A stretch of DNA of 7,679 nt from Flavobacterium psychrophilum (lineage in GTDB: Bacteria; Bacteroidota; Bacteroidia; Flavobacteriales; Flavobacteriaceae): assembly GCA_945907225.1 (NCBI GenBank), contig CAMDSN010000074.1, positions 1 through 7,679 of the forward strand, written 5' to 3'. Shown piece after piece: positions 1-5,865 of this stretch. Both the position numbers and the translations under genes were made by a program. Under the pieces are notes generated by a model. That model worked only from the letters and a program-made list of their open reading frames with translations, made no database searches and was not told where the DNA came from. Every line of letters starts with the position of its first letter. Within the stretch, counting starts at the first letter, position 1.

Positions 1-1649
1 ATAACAATAATCTTATCGGCATTTATTATTGTAGCTAGTCTATGCGCAATAACTATAGATGTTCTCCCCTTAGTAATTGATTCAGTAGCTTTTTGTATTA
101 GTTCCTCACTATAGGAATCAATAGATGAAGTAGCTTCGTCCAAAATTAGGAGACGTGGATTGCTTAAATAAGCTCTTATAAATGCAATGAGCTGACGTTG
201 TCCTGAAGATAGCATCACACCGCGTTCTTTTACATCATAATCATAACCGTTAGGCAAGCTTTTTATGAATTTATGAACGCCAATTTCTTTTGCGGCAGCG
301 ATAACTTCTTCACGAGAAATGGCCGGATTATTCAAGGTGATGTTATTGTGAATAGTATCTGCAAAAAGAAAAACATCCTGTAAAACAATAGCAATTTGTT
401 GCCGAAGACTTTCAAGTTTAAAATCTTTTATGTTTTGATTGTCAATATAGATTTCTCCGGAATCCACCTCGTAAAATCGATTTAACAAATTGATAATTGT
501 TGATTTTCCTGCGCCTGTAGCACCAATAATAGCAACAGTTTCGCCCGCTTTTACTTGCAGGTTAATACCTTTCAACACTTGTTCATTTTCAATATAACTA
601 AATCGAACATCCTTAAATTGGATATTACCTAAAAATTGAGGTGCCATCTTACTGGACTCTTCTTGAACATCTTGTTCAGAATCTATGATATCAAAAACCC
701 GATTTGCAGCAATCATTCCCATTTGCATTTCATTGAATTTATCAGCTATTTGTCGGAGTGGATTGAACAAAATGCCAATAAACATTGTGTAAGATGTCAT
801 TTCTCCAATAGTAGTAAACGGATTGTTATCTAAAATTTGAAAACCGCCATACACAATTATTACCCCTAAAGTTATTGATGATATAATATCAGCAATAGGG
901 AAGAAGATAGAGTTATAGAATATTGTTCTTATCCAAGCTTTGTTATGTTTACTGTTTATTTCTTTGAACTTTTCAAATTCAATATTTTCTCGGTTAAAAA
1001 GTTGTACAATCTTCATTCCCACAATGCGCTCTTGTACAAATGTATTCATATTGGAAACCTGTGTCCTAACTTCTTCAAAAGCTATTTGCATTTTTTGTTG
1101 AAATATTCTTGTGATATAGAGCAAAATAGGCATTGAAATTACAACTATTAAAGAGAGTTGCCAGTTCATAAAAAACATTAGTAACAAACAAAGTAACATT
1201 TTCAATAAATCACTAAAAATCATGAATAATCCTTGACTAAAAATACGTGCAATTTGTTCAATATCTGATACCGAACGAGTTACCAACATACCTACAGGGG
1301 CCTTATCAAAATATTTCATTTTGAATTGTAACAAATGATCAAATAACTTGATTCTAATATCCTTAATAATATCTTGGCCAAGCCAATTGGCCCAGTAAAC
1401 AAAAAAAAACTGTGATAGCACTTCCATTATAAGGGCAATACCCATGAGTAATGCAAAATATAAAAGATCCGATTTGTTTGGTGAAGTAATATAATTGTCA
1501 ACTGTGACTTGCAATAAATAGGGTCGAAGTGCTGCAAAAAAAGATAAAAACACAGCAAAAAGAAGTACGCTATAAAATCTAAATTTATAGGGTTTTGTGT
1601 ATTTTAGAATGCGTTTAAATAAATGTTGGTCAAATGCTTTTGCTTGCAT
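1..1649 (-). CDS. MsbA-type ABC half-transporter (fused permease and ATPase), C-terminus cut by window edge
   Basis: This is an ABC exporter subunit with the membrane domain and ATPase in one chain, expected to work as a dimer in the inner membrane. The 549 visible codons start at ATG 1649 and run off the left edge just after the H-loop, so about 30-50 residues are missing. Hydrophobic helices lie near residues 24-46, 62-86, 139-161 and 163-183, with two more between about 245 and 310, giving the usual six. The nucleotide-binding domain is intact as far as seen: Walker A GATGAGKST (376-384), Q-loop Gln424, signature LSSGQRQ (480-486), Walker B ending in Asp504 with catalytic Glu505, and H-loop His536. 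The start lies 2 bp after the truA stop, so the two genes are probably cotranscribed and translationally coupled. The family includes lipid A flippases and multidrug exporters. The substrate cannot be read from sequence, so I give no gene symbol. Confidence 0.95.
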   Translation of the reverse strand, partial: MQAKAFDQHLFKRILKYTKPYKFRFYSVLLFAVFLSFFAALRPYLLQVTVDNYITSPNKSDLLYFALLMGIALIMEVLSQFFFVYWANWLGQDIIKDIRIKLFDHLLQFKMKYFDKAPVGMLVTRSVSDIEQIARIFSQGLFMIFSDLLKMLLCLLLMFFMNWQLSLIVVISMPILLYITRIFQQKMQIAFEEVRTQVSNMNTFVQERIVGMKIVQLFNRENIEFEKFKEINSKHNKAWIRTIFYNSIFFPIADIISSITLGVIIVYGGFQILDNNPFTTIGEMTSYTMFIGILFNPLRQIADKFNEMQMGMIAANRVFDIIDSEQDVQEESSKMAPQFLGNIQFKDVRFSYIENEQVLKGINLQVKAGETVAIIGATGAGKSTIINLLNRFYEVDSGEIYIDNQNIKDFKLESLRQQIAIVLQDVFLFADTIHNNITLNNPAISREEVIAAAKEIGVHKFIKSLPNGYDYDVKERGVMLSSGQRQLIAFIRAYLSNPRLLILDEATSSIDSYSEELIQKATESITKGRTSIVIAHRLATIINADKIIV

Positions 1650-1651
1650 TA

Positions 1652-2416
1652 TTATAGGTATTCATAATCAATTTTAGTCAAATATAAGGCATGTGCTGGC
1701 ACTGAAAATCCCGCCTGACTTCGATCTTTACTTTCAATAATTCTTTCAAAATCTTCAATATTTATTTTTCCGGCACCAATATTTAACATTGTTCCAACAA
1801 TTGCTCGTACCATATTCCTTAAAAATCGATCAGCAGATATTGTAAAAACCAACTTATTAACCCCTTTATTTCCCTGGCTTTTTTGTGTTTTTATTAATTT
1901 CCAATTTGCTTCAAAAATGACACAATTAAATGTTTTAACATCGGTATTTACTTTTGAGAAACACTCAAAATCACTATGCTTGAATAATATTTTGCAGGCT
2001 GCATTCATTTTTTTAATATCTAATGGTGTTTGAAAAAAGTAACTTCCCTCTTTTTCGAAGACATCTTTAGCGGTATGAATGTGATATTGGTAGGTGCGTT
2101 TTGTAGCGTCAAAACGTGCATGAGCCTCATCTGTGACTTTTATTAGCGCATTTACGGCTATATCATTAGGTAAAAAAGAATTCAGTTTTTGTATGAGTTG
2201 ATTTTCTTTTAATTCAACTTCTGAGTCAAAATGTGCGAACATTTGTTTGGCATGAACACCAGTATCTGTTCTTCCTGCACCTACAATATCAATATTTGTT
2301 TTTAATAAAATGGAGAGCGATTTATTTATAGTTTCTTGTACAGAAACAACTCCAGGTTGATATTGCCAACCATGGTAATTAGTTCCTTTGTATGCCAATT
2401 CAATAAAATATCTCAA
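1652..2416 (-). CDS. truA: tRNA pseudouridine(38-40) synthase TruA
   Basis: TruA converts uridines 38-40 in the anticodon arm of many tRNAs to pseudouridine in the cytoplasm. At 254 residues the length is normal for the family. The catalytic motif GAGRTDTGVHA spans residues 46-56 with the nucleophilic Asp51. Other family blocks are the N-terminal YKGTNYHGWQ (9-18), the ARFDATKRTYQY segment (100-111), FLRNMVRAIVGT (198-209) and SQAGFSVPAHALYL (233-246). The start codon at 2414-2416 is TTG, not ATG. An in-frame TAG at 2432-2434 lies 15 nt upstream and no ATG or GTG lies between, and the family-typical residues MRYFIELAYKG begin exactly here, so the TTG start is well supported. No Shine-Dalgarno sequence is visible. 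It is the first gene of a likely two-gene operon with the ABC transporter and is divergent from the phosphoesterase gene. Confidence 0.96.
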   Translation of the reverse strand: MRYFIELAYKGTNYHGWQYQPGVVSVQETINKSLSILLKTNIDIVGAGRTDTGVHAKQMFAHFDSEVELKENQLIQKLNSFLPNDIAVNALIKVTDEAHARFDATKRTYQYHIHTAKDVFEKEGSYFFQTPLDIKKMNAACKILFKHSDFECFSKVNTDVKTFNCVIFEANWKLIKTQKSQGNKGVNKLVFTISADRFLRNMVRAIVGTMLNIGAGKINIEDFERIIESKDRSQAGFSVPAHALYLTKIDYEYL

Positions 2417-2448
2417 AATAAATATTTGTTCCTAACTAAATTATTTGC

Positions 2449-2456
2449 CAAATTTA
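2449..2456 (-). promoter_or_regulatory. Candidate -7 promoter element for truA operon
   Basis: Read on the minus strand this is TAAATTTG, a full match to the Bacteroidota -7 consensus TAnnTTTG. It lies 32 bp upstream of the TTG start and would give a leader of about 25 nt. The expected TTG of the -33 element is not clear: at the right spacing there is only GTTA (2474-2477). The position fits well, but an 8-mer match in AT-rich DNA is weak evidence by itself. Confidence 0.3.
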
Positions 2457-2532
2457 CAAAGTTTTTAGTGTTTTAACTTTTTTAAATGTTACATTCATAA
2501 AACTATATGACATCAATTTCTAACTTTTCTAT

Positions 2533-3027
2533 ATGATTAAAATTCTTTTGCTCTCGGATACCCATAGTCATTTAGATGATGGAATATTGAAATATGTTCG
2601 AGAGGCAGATGAAGTTTGGCATGCAGGCGATATTGGCGATTTAAAAGTAACAGACACATTAAAATCACTAAAACCACTTCGTGCTGTTTTTGGAAACATA
2701 GATGATCATAATGCACGAATGGAATATAATCTTAACAACCGATTTCTTTGCGAAAATGTTGAGGTGTGGATTACTCACATTGGAGGATCTCCCGGAAAAT
2801 ACAATAGTTCAATTCGAAAGGAAATTGAAGCCAATCCGCCTAAACTATTTATATGTGGTCATTCACATATTCTTAAAGTTCAATTTGATACTTCTTTAAA
2901 CATGTTGCACATGAATCCTGGCGCATGTGGTTTTCATGGTTTTCACAAAGTTCGAACCATGTTGCGATTTCAAATAAATGAAAATAAAATTGAAAACTTA
3001 GAAATTATTGAATTAAAAGGTCGGTAA
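2533..3027 (+). CDS. YfcE/MJ0936-type metallophosphoesterase
   Basis: This is a small cytoplasmic calcineurin-like phosphoesterase, 164 residues, typical of the single-domain YfcE/MJ0936 family. Members are metal-dependent phosphodiesterases, usually known only from artificial substrates, and the cellular role is unclear. The dinuclear metal site is complete: SDTHSH with Asp9 and His11, HAGD with Asp33, GNID with Asn55, TH with His82, and GHSH with His110 and His112. There is no signal peptide or membrane segment. The ATG at 2533 sits a few bases before the first conserved strand (IKILLLSDTH), so the start is firm, although no Shine-Dalgarno sequence precedes it. The gene is divergent from truA and convergent with the DUF4293 gene, and appears to be a single-gene transcript ending at the hairpin at 3072-3100. 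Confidence 0.93.
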   Translation: MIKILLLSDTHSHLDDGILKYVREADEVWHAGDIGDLKVTDTLKSLKPLRAVFGNIDDHNARMEYNLNNRFLCENVEVWITHIGGSPGKYNSSIRKEIEANPPKLFICGHSHILKVQFDTSLNMLHMNPGACGFHGFHKVRTMLRFQINENKIENLEIIELKGR

Positions 3028-3071
3028 AACATGCTGCTTTGATTAGTTACAAAAGAGATTAAAAAGTAATA

Positions 3072-3100
3072 AAAAACCTGAACGATGTGTTCAGGTTTTT
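3072..3100. terminator. Bidirectional intrinsic terminator between convergent genes
   Basis: A perfect 12-bp inverted repeat, AAAAACCTGAAC (3072-3083) and GTTCAGGTTTTT (3089-3100), encloses a 5-nt loop. The A-run on one arm and T-run on the other supply a U-tract in both directions. It lies 44 bp after the phosphoesterase stop and 28 bp beyond the stop of the convergent DUF4293 gene, so it can terminate both. Confidence 0.88.
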
Positions 3101-3128
3101 CGCAGCACTAAAAACTAAGTTTATAGGT

Positions 3129-3536
3129 TTATCGCAAACGATCCACAGATTTTACGAGATCTTCGTCCTTTTTAATGGCTTTGTTTGCCAAAACCAAGAA
3201 TACGATAGAAAAAATAGGTAAGAACATCCCAACACCTTTCTCAGAAATAGCTGTTTCTCCAGATGAAGTAAGTGTTCGATACACAAATAATCCTAATAAA
3301 ATTAAATTCAATATTATATTCAATCTGCCCATTACAAATTGTTGTTGTCTTTTTTTGTGTGATAAGATGCTTAATAAAGATAGGGTAGTTGTCAATCCGA
3401 ATAAGCTAACATAGGTAATTTCATTCATAAAGAAAAATGAATTACCCTGGTTGTCTTTCCATAAAGGAAAAACAAAAGGAAAAATTGCCGTGACTAGCAT
3501 GCAAGCAATCAAATAATAGGATTGAATTCTAAACAT
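3129..3536 (-). CDS. DUF4293 family four-helix membrane protein
   Basis: This 135-residue integral membrane protein of unknown function matches what I know of DUF4293, a family confined largely to Bacteroidota and often found next to rho. Four hydrophobic segments are visible near residues 6-25, 39-58, 72-89 and 102-119. The N-terminus begins with an RIQSYYL-type motif just before helix 1. The C-terminal tail is the family-typical charged stretch ANKAIKKDEDLVKSVDRLR. A basic loop (HKKRQQQ, 60-66) lies between helices 2 and 3. By the positive-inside rule this loop and the basic tail suggest both termini are cytoplasmic. No catalytic residues are evident. The ATG at 3536 starts directly at the conserved N-terminus. 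The gene is divergent from rho across 179 bp, so the two could share control, but no function can be assigned. Confidence 0.85.
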   Translation of the reverse strand: MFRIQSYYLIACMLVTAIFPFVFPLWKDNQGNSFFFMNEITYVSLFGLTTTLSLLSILSHKKRQQQFVMGRLNIILNLILLGLFVYRTLTSSGETAISEKGVGMFLPIFSIVFLVLANKAIKKDEDLVKSVDRLR

Positions 3537-3554
3537 CTTTTAAATTTAGTGAAG

Positions 3555-3562
3555 CAAAAATA
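3555..3562 (-). promoter_or_regulatory. Candidate -7 promoter element for DUF4293 gene
   Basis: On the minus strand this reads TATTTTTG, a full match to the Bacteroidota TAnnTTTG element, 18 bp before the ATG at 3536. No TTG is present at the usual -33 spacing, where the sequence is AGTA. It would give a very short leader of about 10-15 nt. This is a tentative call. Confidence 0.3.
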
Positions 3563-3586
3563 AAGTTTCTTTTTAAAAAAATACTA

Positions 3587-3616
3587 TTGTATGCTAAAAT
3601 ATTATTTGTATTATTG
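3587..3616 (+). promoter_or_regulatory. Candidate rho promoter (TTG-N19-TATTATTG)
   Basis: A -33-like TTG (3587-3589) is followed after 19 bp by TATTATTG (3609-3616), one mismatch from the Bacteroidota TAnnTTTG -7 element, at a spacing usual for the phylum. Transcription would begin near 3622 and give a rho leader of about 90-95 nt. AT-rich DNA yields such matches by chance, so confidence is limited. Confidence 0.35.
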
Positions 3617-3715
3617 CACCATAAATCCCAAAGATCTTCATCTAGGATTTTCTTAAAAAATATTTCTACCTACCATTTACAATTCATTATCACGAATTCT
3701 ACTTAAATATTATCT
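3617..3715 (+). promoter_or_regulatory. C-rich, G-poor rho leader, possible Rho autoregulation site
   Basis: These 99 nt before the rho ATG contain 22 C but only 4 G on the coding strand, with many pyrimidine-C dinucleotides (for example in the CTACCTACC stretch at 3666-3674) and no stable hairpin that I can see. Unstructured C>G RNA is the kind of region to which Rho binds (rut sites). In E. coli, Rho is known to attenuate its own transcription in the rho leader. The same feedback is inferred here from composition and position only. Confidence 0.35.
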
Positions 3716-5431
3716 ATGTTTAACATTTCTGCCCTCAAAGAAATGAAGCTTGCAGAGCTTCAAGAAATTGCCAAATTAGCCAAAACAATAAAAGTTTCTG
3801 GTGCAAAAAAAGAAACGCTCATTGCTGAAATTATAGCACATCAAGAAAAAGGAGATGTTATAACTTCTAATGAAGTCACTACTGACATTAATTCTGAAAA
3901 TAAAACGAAGCGAACGCGAATTTCTGCCGAATCCAAACAAGTTCTGGATGCCCAACAAAGCAATCTTTTTGAAACAAGTTTGGATGTTGCAATACAAGAA
4001 GAAATTCAAAGTCCTGCAGCTGAAAAAAATTCACTAAGCCCGAAATTTAAAAATCCACTTTTCAAAAAAAAGAATTTAAATTCGCCTATATCTCCTGTTA
4101 CCGAAACTAATATAGCATCAGTTGATGTTGAAAATACAACAAATGATCAAGGTAAGAGTTCTGATGCAACAGAGGGTGGGACACAAATAGATTTTAATAG
4201 TGACACTAACCCAAAGCCAAAACACAATAACCCCCGGCAAAATGGTAATATTGTAAATAACAATCCAAACTTCAAAAACAAAAAGCATAACAACTTTAGA
4301 GATGCTGATTTTGAATTTGATGGAATAATTGAAAGTGAAGGGGTGTTGGAAATGATGCCCGATGGTTATGGCTTTTTACGATCTTCAGATTATAATTATT
4401 TAGCCTCTCCAGATGATATATATTTATCCACATCACAGATTCGATTATTCGGACTGAAAACAGGGGATACTGTAAAAGGAGTTGTTCGTCCGCCCAAAGA
4501 AGGTGAAAAGTTTTTTCCTTTAGTAAAAGTATTAAAAATTAATGGTCACGATCCTCAAGTTGTTCGTGATAGAGTCTCTTTTGAACATCTTACACCAGTT
4601 TTTCCTCAAGAAAAATTTAATATTGCTGAAAAACAATCAAGTGTTTCAACTCGTATAATCGATTTATTTTCTCCAATTGGTAAAGGACAACGTGGTATGA
4701 TAGTGGCCCAGCCAAAAACGGGAAAAACAATGTTGCTAAAAGATATCGCCAATGCTATTGCAGCAAATCATCCCGAAGTATACTTAATAGTTTTACTTAT
4801 TGATGAACGTCCAGAGGAAGTTACTGACATGCAGAGAAGTGTTCGCGGAGAAGTAATTGCTTCTACTTTTGATAGAGAACCTATGGAGCATGTAAAAATT
4901 GCGAACATTGTGCTAGAAAAATCTAAGCGATTGGTTGAATGTGGTCATGATGTTGTCATATTATTGGATTCGATTACCCGATTAGCAAGGGCCTACAACA
5001 CAGTTCAGCCAGCCTCAGGTAAAGTACTTTCTGGTGGAGTAGATGCCAATGCTTTACAAAAACCAAAACGTTTTTTTGGTGCGGCTCGAAATGTTGAAAA
5101 CGGTGGATCTCTTAGTATAATAGCCACAGCATTAACTGAAACAGGATCTAAAATGGATGAAGTAATCTTTGAAGAATTCAAGGGAACTGGAAATATGGAG
5201 TTGCAGTTGGATAGAAAAATAGCTAATCGACGAATTTTCCCAGCAATAGATTTAACTTCTTCTAGTACACGTAGAGATGATTTATTATTAGATCCAAACA
5301 CATTAAAACGTATGTGGATACTTCGCAAGTTCCTTGCTGATATGAATCCGGTGGAAGCCATGGATACAATTAATGATAAGATTAAGAAAACTCGAAATAA
5401 TGAAGAGTTTCTTATTTCTATGAATGATTAA
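3716..5431 (+). CDS. rho: Transcription termination factor Rho with long disordered insert
   Basis: Rho is the hexameric RNA-dependent ATPase that releases RNA polymerase at factor-dependent terminators. This 571-residue protein is well over 100 residues longer than the E. coli form (about 420). The order is: Rho_N helical domain (about 1-45); low-complexity linker rich in Asn, Ser, Lys and Pro (about 48-198); OB-fold RNA-binding domain with RNP1-like DGYGFLRS (216-223); and the ATPase core. The core keeps Walker A AQPKTGKT (331-338, Lys334 and Lys337), the IDER motif with catalytic Glu364, Walker B Asp418, Q-loop [14 protein letters not shown] (434-447), R-loop TGSKMDEVI (476-484, Lys479) and arginine finger Arg519. 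E. coli has APPKAGKT at Walker A; the Gln/Thr version is, as I recall, usual in this phylum. Nothing suggests loss of activity. The ATG at 3716 starts directly at the Rho_N domain. It is transcribed alone, between a divergent gene and a strong terminator. Confidence 0.98.
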   Translation: MFNISALKEMKLAELQEIAKLAKTIKVSGAKKETLIAEIIAHQEKGDVITSNEVTTDINSENKTKRTRISAESKQVLDAQQSNLFETSLDVAIQEEIQSPAAEKNSLSPKFKNPLFKKKNLNSPISPVTETNIASVDVENTTNDQGKSSDATEGGTQIDFNSDTNPKPKHNNPRQNGNIVNNNPNFKNKKHNNFRDADFEFDGIIESEGVLEMMPDGYGFLRSSDYNYLASPDDIYLSTSQIRLFGLKTGDTVKGVVRPPKEGEKFFPLVKVLKINGHDPQVVRDRVSFEHLTPVFPQEKFNIAEKQSSVSTRIIDLFSPIGKGQRGMIVAQPKTGKTMLLKDIANAIAANHPEVYLIVLLIDERPEEVTDMQRSVRGEVIASTFDREPMEHVKIANIVLEKSKRLVECGHDVVILLDSITRLARAYNTVQPASGKVLSGGVDANALQKPKRFFGAARNVENGGSLSIIATALTETGSKMDEVIFEEFKGTGNMELQLDRKIANRRIFPAIDLTSSSTRRDDLLLDPNTLKRMWILRKFLADMNPVEAMDTINDKIKKTRNNEEFLISMND

Positions 5432-5462
5432 TAAATCCGAAATTTTATAAAAATATATTTGT

Positions 5463-5488
5463 AAAGCCATTTTTAATGGCTTTTTTTT
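5463..5488 (+). terminator. Intrinsic terminator after rho
   Basis: AAAGCCATT (5463-5471) and AATGGCTTT (5475-5483) form a 9-bp stem with a 3-nt loop, and the T-run continues to 5488. It begins 31 bp after the rho stop and should end the rho transcript, isolating it from dnaK. Confidence 0.9.
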
Positions 5489-5743
5489 ATTTTTTATTTC
5501 TTGCTCAACTCAAGATGTGTTAAAAAAATCCTTCAGTTTTTCAGGAAAAGGACATGGCTCAGAACTATTGTGGAACGGAGCCGATAGTAAACCATGTTTA
5601 TCATCAAGTGCATGGTACCTTTTTGGATTATTACATTTTGATTCCTTTTTGTTAGGCTATCTTAAAAATTGCCCTATGGCCGATAAATTTTGGATAAATT
5701 AAACTTTAGCTTTATTGATAACTTAGATGATATTAATGCCAAC
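5489..5743. other. Gene-free stretch with GC-enriched, hairpin-forming patch
   Basis: I see no credible protein gene between the rho terminator and the dnaK control region. Positions 5551-5620 are about 44% GC, clearly richer than the flanks, and contain several complementary segments: GGCTC (5556-5560) with GAGCC (5578-5582); ACCATG (5591-5596) with CATGGT (5611-5616); and a longer-range AAAAGGA (5546-5552) with TCCTTTT (5643-5649). CCATGT (5592-5597) could instead pair with ACATGG (5554-5557 and its preceding bases), which makes two alternatives mutually exclusive. Further on, GGCTAT (5655-5660) can pair with ATGGCC (5676-5681), using one G-U pair. A small RNA such as a 6S-type RNA is possible but I do not recognise one. 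No clear promoter or terminator brackets it. Confidence 0.4.
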
Positions 5744-5774
5744 TTGTCAGCAAGAAAGTTTTTCATACTGACAA
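5744..5774. promoter_or_regulatory. Inverted repeat TTGTCAG-N17-CTGACAA upstream of dnaK
   Basis: Two perfect 7-bp inverted half-sites (5744-5750 and 5768-5774) are separated by 17 bp, so their centres are 24 bp apart, a little over two helical turns. The second half-site ends 20 bp before the sigma-54-like element at 5794. The geometry suits a dimeric DNA-binding protein such as an activator or repressor of dnaK. It does not resemble the CIRCE element bound by HrcA. The protein that binds it is unknown. Confidence 0.45.
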
Positions 5775-5793
5775 TTTAGTTACGTTTATCTGA

Positions 5794-5809
5794 TGGCACA
5801 GAAGTTGAA
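5794..5809 (+). promoter_or_regulatory. Sigma-54-like -24/-12 promoter for dnaK
   Basis: The sequence TGGCACAGAAGTTGAA aligns with the sigma-54 consensus TGGCACGrNNNTTGCW: the -24 block TGGCAC is exact and the spacing to TTG is correct, but the -12 GC is GA. Transcription would start near 5819-5821 and give a leader of about 46 nt. An overlapping TACGTTTA (5781-5788), one mismatch from the housekeeping TAnnTTTG element, is an alternative but lacks a -33 TTG. Sigma-54 use for dnaK here is an inference. Confidence 0.4.
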
Positions 5810-5865
5810 AACCGAAAACAAGTTTTTTAAACGAAACATTAAGAAATAAATTTAAAATTAAAAAA

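Noticed and set aside
636..1136. Short plus-strand open frames opposite the ABC transporter
   Set aside because: They are shadows of the transporter reading frame, with no homology or start signals.
4721..4744. Altered Rho Walker A (AQPKTGKT versus APPKAGKT) as a possible loss or resistance change
   Set aside because: Both functional lysines and the GKT core are kept. As far as I recall the Gln/Thr form is common in Bacteroidota Rho.
5005..5361. Minus-strand open frame of 118 codons inside rho
   Set aside because: It lies fully opposite the highly conserved Rho ATPase core, whose codon constraints explain the lack of stops.
5517..5702. Open frame of 61 codons on the plus strand between rho and dnaK
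   Set aside because: The translation resembles no family I know, and the start follows an A-run with no promoter nearby. The base pattern fits foldable non-coding DNA better than a gene.
5700..5865. CIRCE (HrcA) operator or sigma-32-type heat-shock promoter before dnaK
   Set aside because: I looked for TTAGCACTC-N9-GAGTGCTAA and found neither half. No sigma-32-like -35/-10 pair stands out either.
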